Shown here: in pieces, positions 47,741 through 56,868 of the stretch | Layout of the letters: each line of letters begins with the position of its first letter | Numbering within the stretch: the first letter of the stretch is position 1 | DNA from: Halomonas sp. McH1-25 | Lineage (GTDB): Bacteria; Pseudomonadota; Gammaproteobacteria; Pseudomonadales; Halomonadaceae | Reading direction: 5' to 3' | DNA: 64,000 nt | Assembly: GCF_022348165.1 (NCBI RefSeq) | Contig: NZ_JAKRFI010000001.1 | Location: 620,001-684,000 of the forward strand | The notes under the pieces: model-generated | The model's database searches: none | What the model was told of the DNA's origin: nothing | Seen by the model: the letters and a program-made list of their open reading frames with translations, nothing else | Program-made: the position numbers and the translations under genes

Positions 47741-48406
47741 ATGACCGAGGCGAACGCCCACGTGCTGATGGCTCAGCGTTTTCGCAGTTTTTTGCCGGTA
47801 GTGGTGGATTTGGAGACCGGGGGATTCAATGCCGAGCGCGATGCCATTCTGGAAATCGCCGCCGTCACTCTGACCATGGACGCCCAAGGCAACCTACTGC
47901 CCGATGCCACCTTTGCTTTTCATGTCGAACCTTTCGAGGGAGCGAACATCGATCAGGCGGCGCTCGATTTCACGGGCATCGATCTCGACAACCCGCTACG
48001 CAAGCGGGTGGCACTCAACGAAGCCCAGGCCCTAGGCGAAATCTTTCGTCCAGTACGCAAGGCAATCAAAGCCAACCAATGTACGCGAGCGATTCTGGTC
48101 GGCCATAACGCGTCATTCGATCATGGCTTCCTGAATGCCGCAGTGAACCGCTGCGGCATCAAGCGCAATCCTTTCCACCCGTTTTCCAGCTTCGATACTG
48201 CATCCTTGTCGGGTCTTGTCTACGGCCAAACGGTGCTGGCTCGCGCTTGTCGTGCGGCAGGTATCGAATTCGACAACTCCGCTGCCCACTCGGCCCGCTA
48301 CGATACCGAGCGTACCGCCGAGTTGTTCTGCGCCATCGTCAATCGATTCAAGGATATGGGAGGTTGGGAGTTGGCCCAACGCGAACAGGGGATGGAAGGC
48401 GACTAA
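47741..48406 (+). CDS. rnt: Ribonuclease T
   Basis: A 221-residue DEDDh 3'-5' exonuclease that trims tRNA CCA ends and matures stable RNAs. The acidic residues are in [15 protein letters not shown] (D and E), [13 protein letters not shown] (D) and [15 protein letters not shown] (H and D). Length and [20 protein letters not shown] match RNase T rather than the DNA polymerase III epsilon subunit. Ribosome site GGGAGAGGTGA before the ATG. It ends at a strong bidirectional hairpin. Confidence 0.95.
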   Translation: MTEANAHVLMAQRFRSFLPVVVDLETGGFNAERDAILEIAAVTLTMDAQGNLLPDATFAFHVEPFEGANIDQAALDFTGIDLDNPLRKRVALNEAQALGEIFRPVRKAIKANQCTRAILVGHNASFDHGFLNAAVNRCGIKRNPFHPFSSFDTASLSGLVYGQTVLARACRAAGIEFDNSAAHSARYDTERTAELFCAIVNRFKDMGGWELAQREQGMEGD

Positions 48407-48472
48407 GCTATCCGCTCAGGACCCGCAGAAAAAAGCGGTCCGCTTGTCGCCCAAGCTTGAGCCGATGCGTCG

Positions 48473-48506
48473 CCCGGGCCCGGCAGTCCAAGCTGTCGGG
48501 CCCGGG
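48473..48506. terminator. Bidirectional terminator between rnt and the HPF-CSD gene
   Basis: A 10-bp GC-only stem (CCCGGGCCCG with CGGGCCCGGG) extended by GCAG/CTGT around a 6-nt loop, between two convergent genes. The tail (TCTTGTG) is only modestly T-rich. Confidence 0.75.
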
Positions 48507-48526
48507 TCTTGTGTACTGCCGCTCAG

Positions 48527-49168
48527 TCAGTGACGACGCTCCCAGCCGGCAGGCTGTTCGACATCGTTCTCGACATCCTGGGACCCGGCCACGCCTGGCT
48601 TGTCGATGATCTGAACCGTACTGGCCTGTGGTCCCTTCTCACCCTCTTCGGGCTCAAAGCGCACTTGTGACCCCACGGTCAGTCGGTCGAAGTCATCGTG
48701 CAGTACCGAATTGCGGTGAAAGTAGATTTCCTCGCCGCTGAGGTTCTTGAGGAAGCCATAGCCCTCTTCCTCGAACATGCGCACCACGGTGGCTACCGAC
48801 GGGGTCAGCTCGTCGCCGCCCTCGTAGTGCTTGACCTTGCGCCCTCCGCGTTTGCCGTTCTGCTTCTTCAGCTGTTTTTCCATCGCCTCGAAAGCATGCC
48901 GGATAATGGGGCGCAATTGCACCTGTGGATCGGTCACCGTCTCCGTCTTGTCAGCCACCAGTTCACGTTTGGCAGGCAGTGAAACTTCAACGTGAGCACG
49001 GTAGGGATTGCCGGTCCGGTGCGGGCTCTGTGTCTGTTCGATGACGACGCGACAGGCCACGATGTTGTCGCTGAGATGTTCAAGCTTGTCGACACGCGAC
49101 TTGATATAGTCATCGATCCAGTCGGAGCGGGAAACATGATTGTAAGTAATTTCCAATGGAACCTGCAT
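48527..49168 (-). CDS. Ribosome-associated HPF/RaiA domain fused to cold-shock domain
   Basis: A 213-residue two-domain protein. Residues 1-105 (MQVPLEITYNHVSRSDWIDD, then VVIEQTQSPHRTGNPYRAHV) are an HPF/YfiA-like domain that binds the 30S decoding region. A basic linker (KKQNGKRGGRKVKHYEGG) leads to a cold-shock domain at about 125-195 with RNP-like motifs GYGFLKNL and IYFHRNS. It may couple ribosome hibernation to RNA binding under stress; that role is inferred from the parts. The start at 49168 has a strong GGGAGG. An open frame upstream of it is not protein-like. Confidence 0.88.
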   Translation of the reverse strand: MQVPLEITYNHVSRSDWIDDYIKSRVDKLEHLSDNIVACRVVIEQTQSPHRTGNPYRAHVEVSLPAKRELVADKTETVTDPQVQLRPIIRHAFEAMEKQLKKQNGKRGGRKVKHYEGGDELTPSVATVVRMFEEEGYGFLKNLSGEEIYFHRNSVLHDDFDRLTVGSQVRFEPEEGEKGPQASTVQIIDKPGVAGSQDVENDVEQPAGWERRH

Positions 49169-49311
49169 GTACGTACCTCCCTGGTCATGCTCACTTTCCA
49201 GTCGATTCTCATCGACCGTCCTTTGACTCAGGGTGGCTGCGCAAATCAGTCTTTTCAATGATGTCGAGGGGTTATTTCGTATCCAAGCGTATCGTTTCGT
49301 GGATACAGAAA

Positions 49312-49338
49312 GGCCCGCGAATCATCGGTCCGCGGGCC
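49312..49338 (-). terminator. Terminator after grxD
   Basis: An 8-bp stem GGCCCGCG/CGCGGGCC around an 11-nt loop, with TTTCTG beyond it on the minus strand, about 25 nt past the grxD stop. Confidence 0.75.
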
Positions 49339-49363
49339 GTATAGCCGACTGACTTCGCTTGAT

Positions 49364-49711
49364 TCAGGCCTGATCGCCTGGCTCGGCGTTGGCCTTGGCA
49401 GCTGCATCCTTGATCAATGTCTCGAGCTCGCCGTTCTGATACATCTCGACGACGATATCGCAGCCGCCAACCAGTTCGCCGTGCACCCATAGCTGTGGGA
49501 AGGTCGGCCAGTTGGCGTACTTGGGCAGCTCGGCGCGGATATCGGGGTTGTCCAGTACGTTAACGAAGGCAAAGCGCTCGCCGCACGCCATCAGCGCCTG
49601 AACGGTCTGCGCGGAAAAGCCGCACTGCGGAAGCTGCGGCGTTCCCTTCATGTAGATCAGGATGGGATTTTCACTGATCTGCTGCTTGATGTTCTCCAGG
49701 GTAGTGCTCAT
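49364..49711 (-). CDS. grxD: Monothiol glutaredoxin Grx4
   Basis: A 115-residue CGFS-type glutaredoxin. The motif is in MKGTPQLPQCGFSAQTVQAL, followed by WPTFPQLWVHGELVGGCDIV, the glutathione-binding TFPQ and GGCD signatures. Such proteins hold a 2Fe-2S cluster between two monomers with glutathione and transfer it in Fe-S assembly and iron sensing. The length is standard. Minus strand, with its own terminator. Confidence 0.95.
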   Translation of the reverse strand: MSTTLENIKQQISENPILIYMKGTPQLPQCGFSAQTVQALMACGERFAFVNVLDNPDIRAELPKYANWPTFPQLWVHGELVGGCDIVVEMYQNGELETLIKDAAAKANAEPGDQA

Positions 49712-49998
49712 GTGGCGTTCCTTTCCTTGACACCGGGCCGGGGCACCGGGCTGGTCAGCACGATGCCGCGTTGCCGGATGAATGATTGCGTAGTTTCATT
49801 CTACTAATGCCGGGAGCCGAAAGCAGCCCCCGCTGGGACATGAGTATATTCCGTACGTTGCGCTGTGACCCGGCACTGGATAGGATGGTTCCCTTTCGCG
49901 CGGTCAGGCATGCCTATGTCATGGCCCGGGCGCCGACGGTGCACTCCCGCTCCTCGGCGCCTTTTTCGTTAGCGGTATGTCGATGACAGGAGCTTGCC

Positions 49999-50919
49999 AT
50001 GGCGACACGCCACTTTCTGACCCTGCTGGATCTGACCCCGGAAGAACTCGCCTACCTGATCCGCCGGGCAATCAGCATCAAGAATGGCCTCAAGACCCAC
50101 GGTCCCACCTATACGCCATTCACCAATCGCACCTTGGCAATGATCTTCGAAAAATCATCGACGCGAACCCGCGTGTCGTTCGAGACTGCCATGGCGCAAT
50201 TCGGCGGTCATGCCCTGTTCCTCTCGCCACGCGACACCCAGCTGGGGCGGGGCGAACCGATCGAGGACACCGCACGGGTGCTTTCGGAAATGGTCGATGC
50301 GGTCATGATCCGCACCTTCTCCCATGCCGGCCTGGAGGCCTTTGCCAAGGCCAGCACGGTGCCCGTGGTGAACGCTCTCACCGATGACTATCACCCCTGT
50401 CAGTTGCTGGCCGACGTCATGACCTGGACCGAGCGGCGCGGCGCCGTGAAGGGCAAGACGGCCGTGTGGATCGGTGACGGTAACAACATGTGCCACTCGT
50501 GGATCAACGCGGCACGCCAGTTCGATTTTCAGCTTCGCGTGTGCTGCCCCGAAGGCTACGACCCCGCCCCCGAGATTCTGAACGCCGCAGGCGATCGGGT
50601 GACGCTGCTGCGCGACCCCCAAGAGGCCGTCATCGATGCGCACCTGGTCACGACCGACGTATGGGCATCCATGGGTCAGGAAGAGGAACAGGCCCAACGC
50701 GAACGCGCCTTTACCGGTTTTCAGGTAAACGAAGCCATGCTCGACAAGGCGGCGGACGAAGTCGTCTTTCTTCACTGCCTGCCGGCCCATCGCGGCGAAG
50801 AGATCAGTGAAACGCTGCTCGACGATCCGCGCGCCGTGGTGTGGCAGGAAGCCGGCAACCGTCTGCATGCCCAGAAGGCGCTGCTCGAGTTCTTGCTACT
50901 GGGGCGTGTCGAGTCATAG
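49999..50919 (+). CDS. argF: Ornithine carbamoyltransferase
   Basis: A 306-residue enzyme that makes citrulline from ornithine and carbamoyl phosphate. The carbamoyl-phosphate loop is [24 protein letters not shown] is the next conserved block, and [13 protein letters not shown] holds the ornithine-site cysteine. The ATG at 49999 follows AGGAGCTTGCC. It works upstream of argG in the pathway but is on the opposite strand 2.5 kb away. Confidence 0.96.
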   Translation: MATRHFLTLLDLTPEELAYLIRRAISIKNGLKTHGPTYTPFTNRTLAMIFEKSSTRTRVSFETAMAQFGGHALFLSPRDTQLGRGEPIEDTARVLSEMVDAVMIRTFSHAGLEAFAKASTVPVVNALTDDYHPCQLLADVMTWTERRGAVKGKTAVWIGDGNNMCHSWINAARQFDFQLRVCCPEGYDPAPEILNAAGDRVTLLRDPQEAVIDAHLVTTDVWASMGQEEEQAQRERAFTGFQVNEAMLDKAADEVVFLHCLPAHRGEEISETLLDDPRAVVWQEAGNRLHAQKALLEFLLLGRVES

Positions 50920-51152
50920 CCATCGAACAAGCGCTGATTCATGGCCTTGGGGTTAGGTTACTAGCCTACTAACCCGTTGAAGCCTTCAGCATGCCTCTTC
51001 GTGCGTGTCGCCCTATGCGACGGGCAGGACGCCGCCTGATTCAGGGAATCTTTATCGGCTGGTCAATGGCCCGTTTCACTTCTAGGGTAGATAGAGTATC
51101 TCAGGACATGAGCGGGATGCCGTTAGCCAGGGAATCTCACAGGAGGCATGAC
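50920..51152. other. Intergenic region after argF
   Basis: It contains a 7-bp dyad GGGTTAG (50950-50956)/CTAACCC (50969-50975) with no T-run, perhaps a weak argF terminator, and the presumed promoter of the small zinc-finger gene. Confidence 0.4.
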
Positions 51153-51338
51153 ATGGTGACGCATAACGACGATCATCGGAATGAGGGCATGGAGCCGGGC
51201 GATGAAGCCGAACCGGGAACGCCCGGCACAGGAGAGGACATATGTCGCAAGTGTGGCGGCACGGGCCAGCTGGAAGATAAGGAATGCCCCGATTGCGGCG
51301 GCACTGGCTATGTAGTCCGCGGCATCGGCGGGGCCTGA
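51153..51338 (+). CDS. Small DnaJ-zinc-finger-like protein
   Basis: A 61-residue protein. The first half is acidic and disordered (MEPGDEAEPGTPGTGEDI). The second half has two CxxCxGxG repeats (CRKCGGTG and CPDCGGTG), the DnaJ cysteine-rich motif, enough for one zinc site, with no J-domain. The start at 51153 is set by a strong CAGGAGGC. Lone DnaJ-type zinc fingers occur as small stand-alone proteins in many gammaproteobacteria, and their role is unknown. Confidence 0.8.
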   Translation: MVTHNDDHRNEGMEPGDEAEPGTPGTGEDICRKCGGTGQLEDKECPDCGGTGYVVRGIGGA

Positions 51339-51373
51339 CCGAGCGCTTTTCGGTTTGCTTGGCAAGGCGCTGT

Positions 51374-51397
51374 GCCCCGCTCCAATTCGGGCGGGGC
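51374..51397. terminator. Terminator between convergent genes
   Basis: GCCCCGC and GCGGGGC pair around a 10-nt loop between the zinc-finger gene and the convergent DUF4142 gene. The flanks are only weakly T-rich. Confidence 0.6.
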
Positions 51398-51407
51398 GCT
51401 CTTCCTC

Positions 51408-52016
51408 TTAGCTGGAGCCAGACATAAGCACGTCTTCCAGACTCTGTTGGGCCTGCTTGCGATGCGCCTCGAGCATATCCCGATAAGTTTCCAGGTATTC
51501 GAGGACTTTTGGTTCATCGGCATTGGGAATCAACTGGGTGCGCACCACATCCAGCGCGACACCGTGCAACACGACCTGCTTTTCGAGATAGGTCTTGTTG
51601 AACTCATATCCGGTCAGTCCCGCCATGTCTTCCAGAAAGGCGTCTACCTGGAACTGGATGCCTTCGCTGATTGAGCTCGCAGCATCCTCTTCAGTACCGA
51701 CGGCCTGCCCCAGTTCATCTACGGCTTGGGTCGAGGCGGTGTGATCCTGCAGGATGCGCCGGGCCATCTCGGCAACTTCATCGTTGCGAGAGTGCTGCAA
51801 GGCGAGTTCCGCCTGCTCGGCCTCCCCCAAATTGATCGTCTCGATGACGAAAAGGATTTCACTACTCGACATCGGTTCCGGCTTTTCGTCCGCGGCAACT
51901 GCCACACCGGCAGTTTCTTGCTCCCTCTCGCTGGAGGTGCTGCACCCAGCTACGGTGACCATGAAGATACCAAGCGAAACGATAGCGAAACGCCCAAACC
52001 CGAAATACGCTCTCAT
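51408..52016 (-). CDS. DUF4142-type lipoprotein
   Basis: A 202-residue exported protein. A signal ends in the lipobox VTVAGC, so it should be a lipoprotein. The mature part is helical and acidic, with FVIETINLGEAEQAELALQH, ARRILQDHTASTQAVDELGQ and KTYLEKQVVLHGVALDVVRT, the ferritin-like DUF4142 pattern. Function of the family is unknown. A good Shine-Dalgarno (GGAGGCT) precedes the start at 52016. Confidence 0.82.
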   Translation of the reverse strand: MRAYFGFGRFAIVSLGIFMVTVAGCSTSSEREQETAGVAVAADEKPEPMSSSEILFVIETINLGEAEQAELALQHSRNDEVAEMARRILQDHTASTQAVDELGQAVGTEEDAASSISEGIQFQVDAFLEDMAGLTGYEFNKTYLEKQVVLHGVALDVVRTQLIPNADEPKVLEYLETYRDMLEAHRKQAQQSLEDVLMSGSS

Positions 52017-52186
52017 ATTCAGCCTCCTTGCTGGTAGGTAACGCCTCTTGTCATGCTTGACTGAGTTTGGGTGATCCCTTGGACGAGAACAAGCCAGCGT
52101 CTACATACCCCCAGACACGACGGTCCTCCGCGTACCCGGGAAGGCCTAGAAAGCCGCGATCAGGTTGAACACGGCCTTTTAGTGGA

Positions 52187-52462
52187 TCAGTAACGCAGCA
52201 TTTCGGGTACAGGCGGTGAAACGTCCCCCATGAGCGCCAACTTCAGGAGCGAGAGATCACGGGAGACGTTACAGTGTGCGTAACGCTGCATGGTACGAGA
52301 TACCTCCTGCTTCACCAGCCCGTAAATATAGTCTTCATGACTGCTAATAAACCGCCGGCATCCTGTACAAGTCAGTTCATCGTCGGGCTGAGGGTCGTTG
52401 ATTTCCCAGCAGTTGACGACGCTGCAGTGCGGACAGGCCACTTCCCTTGAGATGTTGAACAT
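52187..52462 (-). CDS. Small zinc-ribbon-like protein
   Basis: I do not recognise this 91-residue protein. Two cysteine pairs near the N-terminus (ACPHCSVVNCW and LTCTGCRRF) should bind zinc; the rest is helical (LVKQEVSRTMQRYAHCNVSR). The ATG at 52462 has a strong CAGGAGGCC. Its neighbours are other small hypothetical genes, so context does not help. Confidence 0.65.
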   Translation of the reverse strand: MFNISREVACPHCSVVNCWEINDPQPDDELTCTGCRRFISSHEDYIYGLVKQEVSRTMQRYAHCNVSRDLSLLKLALMGDVSPPVPEMLRY

Positions 52463-52636
52463 GTAGGCCTCCTGCCTATGTCTGGCTTATGCGGAACCCA
52501 GCATAACAAGACTTCATGACGGTTTTCTTAATCTCTTCACTGCAGCCTGGGAAGGCTTACACAGGCATCGGTTGGAGCTCATATCAGCTTTGAACTAGGC
52601 TGAAATTTTGGAGACGACCTATTCAAGGAGGATGCC

Positions 52637-52867
52637 ATGCGGATCGACGATCAGCTGGAAGCCTGTATTCATGACTACTACCAAAAGCATGAAGCCTATC
52701 CGGACTACATTACCGTCGGGCCAAATCAGGCTCGGGAATTGAAAAAGTGGGCCGCAATGCAATCCGGGATCGATGAGATTAGCCCAACGACGTTCAAGGG
52801 CGTCGAAATCAAGCTGGACCAGAGCCAGGTCGAACCGATGATTCCCCATGGGGCTAATAGGCACTAA
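52637..52867 (+). CDS. Small hypothetical protein
   Basis: A 76-residue soluble protein that I do not recognise (MRIDDQLEACIHDYYQKHEA, then YPDYITVGPNQARELKKWAA). An excellent CAAGGAGGATGCC precedes the ATG. The segment TFKGVEIKLDQSQVEPM is strand-like. It looks like a real gene from codon use and ribosome site, with no functional clue. Confidence 0.65.
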   Translation: MRIDDQLEACIHDYYQKHEAYPDYITVGPNQARELKKWAAMQSGIDEISPTTFKGVEIKLDQSQVEPMIPHGANRH

Positions 52868-52929
52868 GCAAATACACAGGCATGGAGCGCGATTGTTCTA
52901 CGGAAGGGCATGCCTATATTCGCCTACAA

Positions 52930-52965
52930 AAAAAGCCGCCAAAGCATAAGCTTTGGCGGCTTTTT
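52930..52965. terminator. Bidirectional terminator next to tRNA-Ala
   Basis: A 16-bp stem (AAAAAGCCGCCAAAGC and its complement) with a 4-nt loop and A/T runs at both ends, just past the tRNA 3' end. Probably ends the tRNA transcript and the small plus-strand gene. Confidence 0.92.
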
Positions 52966-52971
52966 CGAATT

Positions 52972-53047
52972 TGGTGGAGCCTATCGGGATCGAACCGATG
53001 ACCTCAACGCTGCCAGCGTTGCGCTCTCCCAGCTGAGCTAAGGCCCC
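52972..53047 (-). tRNA. tRNA-Ala(GGC)
   Basis: A 76-nt cloverleaf with CCA encoded. The acceptor stem GGGGCCT/AGGCTCC contains the G3-U70 wobble that identifies alanine tRNA, and the anticodon loop has GGC. T-arm GGTTCGATCCC is standard. Confidence 0.97.
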
Positions 53048-53303
53048 AAACTCATCCAGAGGCTTGCTACCTCTTAAGATGCATAGCTTCCGATAATAGA
53101 AAACGATACTTTGACAATTGATGCGGTTGGGCATCTGCCTTGTCACCGGAACGGTGCGTATCATAGGGATGAATATTCGTTGAGTCAAGCCCGGCGAAAC
53201 GGTGCTATACAGTAGATCATCGTTTCGCTACTCAGTACAATCGTGTTCCCGCTTCGGCCTGAGGCTGACGCCTGAACCAACCGTTGTTACGCCAGGAGCG
53301 AAC

Positions 53304-53951
53304 TTGATCAAGGTTCTAGTCGCAGACGACCATCACCTCGTCCGTACCAGCATCGCTCGTATGCTGGATGAGGAAGAAGGACTGCAAGTCATCGGCGAAG
53401 CCGCCGATGGCGAAGAGGCTATTAGCCAGTCACGTGCTCTGCGCCCCGATATCGTGCTCATGGATATCCGTATGCCCGGAATCGGTGGGTTGGAAGCGAC
53501 CCGCAAGATCGTTCGCGGCATGTCGGATATCAAGGTGGTCGTACTCACAGCCTACCTCGAGGAAACCTTTGCTCAACGACTGCTCGATGCAGGCGCCAGC
53601 GGTTTTATCAGCAAGGGTAGCGAGTTGGATGAGATGGTACGCGCCATCCGTACCATCCACATCGGTCAACGTTACATCAGTCCGGAAATCGCCCAGCGCC
53701 TGGTCCTGGCCAAGCTCGACGCTCAGGACAACCCTTTCGATCAGCTTTCCAGCCGCGAGTTGCAAGTGGCAATGATGATCGTCAACTGCCACAAGGTCAG
53801 CGACATTTCCGATCGCCTCTTCCTCAGCCCCAAGACCGTCAATACCTATCGCTATCGTATCTTCGAGAAACTTGGAGTGCAGTCCGATGTCGAACTGACG
53901 CATCTGGGGCTGCGTTACGGGTTGGTGGACGGCTATAGTAACGACGAGTGA
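53304..53951 (+). CDS. gacA: GacA/UvrY-type response regulator
   Basis: A 215-residue two-component regulator. The receiver (IKVLVADDHHLVRTSIARML, phosphorylated D in VLMDIRMPG, K in GFISKGSELD) is followed by a LuxR-type helix-turn-helix (LSSRELQVAMMIVNCHKVSD, TVNTYRYRIFEKLGV). It answers to a GacS/BarA sensor and activates small RNAs that sequester CsrA. The start is TTG at 53304 behind CAGGAGCG, giving the standard length. uvrC and pgsA follow in the usual order; uvrC starts 67 nt after its stop. Confidence 0.94.
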   Translation: MIKVLVADDHHLVRTSIARMLDEEEGLQVIGEAADGEEAISQSRALRPDIVLMDIRMPGIGGLEATRKIVRGMSDIKVVVLTAYLEETFAQRLLDAGASGFISKGSELDEMVRAIRTIHIGQRYISPEIAQRLVLAKLDAQDNPFDQLSSRELQVAMMIVNCHKVSDISDRLFLSPKTVNTYRYRIFEKLGVQSDVELTHLGLRYGLVDGYSNDE

Positions 53952-54018
53952 TCTGCCGCACACCCGATAATTGGTGGCCCGGCCCCTGCCGATTTTGTCT
54001 GAACGGTCCTAAGGTGGA

Positions 54019-55833
54019 ATGAGTTTCGACGCAAAGCACTTTCTCAAGACGGTCAGCGAGGCACCGGGTGTGTACCGGATGCTCGATGACCAGGGCAACG
54101 TACTCTATGTAGGAAAGGCCAAGCGTCTCAAGGCGCGCTTGGCCAGTTATTTCCGGGGCGCACTCAATGCAAAAACCCAGGCTTTGGTGGCCCGCATCGC
54201 CGACATTCAGGTGACCATTACCCGCAGCGAGACCGAAGCTCTGCTTCTGGAGCAAACGCTGATCAAGGAACTACGGCCACCCTACAATATTCTGCTGCGT
54301 GACGATAAATCCTACCCGTACGTCTTTGTCAGCGACCGGCACCCCTATCCAGCGTTGGAATTCAAGCGTGTACGCAGCAAGCGCAACGACGGCCGCTATT
54401 TGGGCCCATACACCAGTTCCAACGCGGTACGTGAAAGCCTCGCCCTGATGCAGAAGATTTTTCGCATCCGTAACTGCGAGGACACCGTATTCGCACATCG
54501 TACGCGCCCCTGCCTGCAGTATCAGATAGGCCGCTGCAGCGCGCCCTGTGTGGATTACATCAGTCAGGAGGATTATCGCCGCGACCTGGAGCACGCCATC
54601 ATGTGCCTGGAAGGCAGAAGCGAGCAGGTCACCGGTCAGCTCACGGCAGCGATGGAGGCGGCCAGTCATGCCCTCGACTTCGAAGAGGCCGCCCGCTTGC
54701 GAGACCAGATCCAGCAGTTGCGTCGCGTGCAAGAACGTCAGATCGTCGACACCGACGCCAGCGATGCCGACATTTTTGCCCTAGCGGAGCGTCCTGGTGG
54801 ACTGTGCGTCAGCGTATTGACCGTCCGTCAGGGGCGGATGCTTGGGGCACGCCACCACTCCCCCGAGAATGGTCTCGACCTAGCCCCCAGCGACCTACTC
54901 GGTGAGTTCGTCAGCCAGTATTACCTCGGCCAGGGCCGCGAACTGCCACCAGAGGTGATAACCAGCCATTCGATGCCCGACAGCGATATCCTTCAGGCCG
55001 CCCTTTCGGAGCATGCCGGCAAGCGAATTCGTGTCGCCCACCAGGTTCGCGGTTACCGGGCCCAGTGGCAGCAACTGGCCATCACCAATGCCGAGCAGTA
55101 CCTGGGCACCCAGCTGGCCAATCGTTCCCAGCTATCCAAGCGCTTCGAGACACTTCGCGCCGCCCTGAATATGGAACGGATACCCAACCGACTCGAGTGC
55201 TTCGATATCAGCCATAGCCACGGCGAGGCGACGGTGGCATCCTGCGTGGTATTCGATCCGGATGGCCCGGTAAAATCGGACTATCGTCGTTTCAATATCG
55301 AAGGCGTAGCTGCCGGCGACGACTATGCCGCCATGCGCCAGGCCCTGACGCGACGGTTCAAGCGGCTGCAGCAGGACGATGGCAAGCGTCCGGATATTTT
55401 GCTGATCGATGGCGGCAAGGGGCAGCTCAACATGGCGCGAGAAGTCCTGGAAGAACAGGGCGTAACCGGCATTCGCCTGATAGGCGTCGCCAAAGGCACC
55501 ACGCGCAAGGCCGGGCTGGAAACGCTGTTCCTCGAGACAGTGGACAACACACTGAGCCTGGAAAGCGGCTCCCCTGCTCTGCATCTTATCCAGCATATTC
55601 GTGACGAGGCTCACCGCTTTGCCATTACCGGACATCGCCAGCGTCGCGACAAGGCGCGGCGCACCTCGACGCTACAAGACATCCCAGGCGTTGGCCCCAA
55701 GCGTCGGCGCGAGCTGCTGAAATTCTTCGGTGGCCTGCAAGGGGTTCGCCACGCCACGCGTGACGAATTGGCTCGAGTACCCGGGATCAGCGCCAGCCTC
55801 GCCGCCTCTATTCACCAGGCGTTGCATGGATGA
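54019..55833 (+). CDS. uvrC: Excinuclease ABC subunit C
   Basis: A 604-residue nuclease that makes both cuts in nucleotide-excision repair. The GIY-YIG domain is at the N-terminus (PGVYRMLDDQGNVLYVGKAK), a UVR motif is near 205-240 (MEAASHALDFEEAARLRDQI), the RNase-H-like nuclease region follows (ECFDISHSHGEATVASCVVF, DILLIDGGKGQLNMAREV), and a helix-hairpin-helix pair ends it (DIPGVGPKRRRELLKFFGGL). The ribosome site AAGGTGGA is close to the ATG. Confidence 0.97.
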   Translation: MSFDAKHFLKTVSEAPGVYRMLDDQGNVLYVGKAKRLKARLASYFRGALNAKTQALVARIADIQVTITRSETEALLLEQTLIKELRPPYNILLRDDKSYPYVFVSDRHPYPALEFKRVRSKRNDGRYLGPYTSSNAVRESLALMQKIFRIRNCEDTVFAHRTRPCLQYQIGRCSAPCVDYISQEDYRRDLEHAIMCLEGRSEQVTGQLTAAMEAASHALDFEEAARLRDQIQQLRRVQERQIVDTDASDADIFALAERPGGLCVSVLTVRQGRMLGARHHSPENGLDLAPSDLLGEFVSQYYLGQGRELPPEVITSHSMPDSDILQAALSEHAGKRIRVAHQVRGYRAQWQQLAITNAEQYLGTQLANRSQLSKRFETLRAALNMERIPNRLECFDISHSHGEATVASCVVFDPDGPVKSDYRRFNIEGVAAGDDYAAMRQALTRRFKRLQQDDGKRPDILLIDGGKGQLNMAREVLEEQGVTGIRLIGVAKGTTRKAGLETLFLETVDNTLSLESGSPALHLIQHIRDEAHRFAITGHRQRRDKARRTSTLQDIPGVGPKRRRELLKFFGGLQGVRHATRDELARVPGISASLAASIHQALHG

Positions 55834-55894
55834 GACACAACGCAACAGATAGAATGGTTATTTCGATCACTGGCAAGGGACCCACGATACATCG

Positions 55895-56443
55895 ATGAAT
55901 ATTCCCAATCTCCTTACGCTCGCGCGTATCGTGTTCATTCCATTGCTAGTTCTGCTGTTCTATCTCCCTTATACCTGGAGCCTGCCACTGACAGCCGCCC
56001 TGTTCGGCCTGGCAGCCGTGACCGATTGGCTGGACGGCTATCTGGCCCGGCGCTGGAACCAAAGCACGCCCTTCGGCGCCTTTCTCGATCCGGTCGCCGA
56101 CAAGGTCATGGTCGCCGTCGCCCTGGCGCTGCTGATCGAACGCTACGAATCGATCTGGCTGACCCTACCGGCGCTGGTCATCATCGGTCGCGAGATCGTC
56201 ATCTCTGCATTGCGTGAATGGATGGCCGAAATGGGCAAGCGAGGCAGCGTTGCCGTCTCCTGGGTAGGAAAGCTCAAGACCACCCTGCAAATGGTTGCCC
56301 TATTGCTGCTCCTGAGCTCCGTTCCTGGCAGCCTGATCGCCAACATTGGCGTGTTTACGCTCTATGCCGCCGCCATCCTGACACTATGGTCGATGTATCA
56401 ATATCTGCGTGCCGCATGGCCGGAACTGTCCCGGTCGATGTAA
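55895..56443 (+). CDS. pgsA: CDP-diacylglycerol-glycerol-3-phosphate phosphatidyltransferase
   Basis: A 182-residue membrane enzyme that makes phosphatidylglycerol phosphate. The CDP-alcohol phosphotransferase motif is complete ([20 protein letters not shown] then LDPVADK). It starts [20 protein letters not shown], the typical PgsA N-terminus, and has about five membrane helices. Last gene of the gacA-uvrC-pgsA block. Confidence 0.96.
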   Translation: MNIPNLLTLARIVFIPLLVLLFYLPYTWSLPLTAALFGLAAVTDWLDGYLARRWNQSTPFGAFLDPVADKVMVAVALALLIERYESIWLTLPALVIIGREIVISALREWMAEMGKRGSVAVSWVGKLKTTLQMVALLLLLSSVPGSLIANIGVFTLYAAAILTLWSMYQYLRAAWPELSRSM

Positions 56444-56462
56444 GAGAAATGACGATAAGCAT

Positions 56463-56490
56463 TTGACAGACGCGCACTTATCTGTAGAAT
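56463..56490 (+). promoter_or_regulatory. Promoter of the tRNA cluster
   Basis: A perfect -35 TTGACA and a -10 TAGAAT are 16 nt apart, with the tRNA-Gly 5' end 16 nt further on. It probably drives all three tRNA genes. Confidence 0.85.
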
Positions 56491-56505
56491 GCGTCTCCGA
56501 GTCAA

Positions 56506-56580
56506 GCGGGAATAGCTCAGTGGTAGAGCATCGCCTTGCCAAGGCGAGGGTCGCGAGTTCGAATCTCGTTTCCCGCTCCA
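56506..56580 (+). tRNA. tRNA-Gly(GCC)
   Basis: A 75-nt cloverleaf with acceptor GCGGGAA/TTCCCGC, discriminator T and encoded CCA. The anticodon loop CTTGCCAAG gives GCC. First of three tRNA genes after pgsA. Confidence 0.97.
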
Positions 56581-56670
56581 GATTCCACCAAGGTGGAAAG
56601 TGGCATCAGGATCGCAAGCTGGAAGATCAGCACAATCGCACCTGATTAGCCACGTCAAATGACTCGTAGA

Positions 56671-56744
56671 GGCTGGATGGCAGAGTGGTTATGCAGCGGA
56701 CTGCAACTCCGTGTACGCCGGTTCGATTCCGACTCCAGCCTCCA
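56671..56744 (+). tRNA. tRNA-Cys(GCA)
   Basis: A 74-nt cloverleaf with acceptor GGCTGGA/TCCAGCC, anticodon GCA in GGACTGCAACTCC, discriminator T and encoded CCA, the T-discriminator being the cysteine identity base. Confidence 0.96.
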
Positions 56745-56776
56745 TTTCTTCGGCCTAACCGGCCAACCCAATCCCC

Positions 56777-56864
56777 GCCCGGATGGCGAAATTGGTAGAC
56801 GCAAGGGACTTAAAATCCCTCGGAGGTTGACTCCGTGCCGGTTCGAGCCCGGCTCCGGGCACCA
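56777..56864 (+). tRNA. tRNA-Leu(TAA)
   Basis: An 88-nt class II tRNA with a long variable arm (CGGAGGTTGACTCCG), acceptor GCCCGGA/TCCGGGC, anticodon TAA and encoded CCA. The integrase gene ends 5 nt past it, so its 3' end is very probably the attachment site of the element to the right. Confidence 0.97.
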
Positions 56865-56868
56865 AGAA

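Noticed and set aside
49279-49306. GTATCC...GGATAC dyad near the grxD terminator
   Set aside because: Six base pairs over a 16-nt loop; likely chance.
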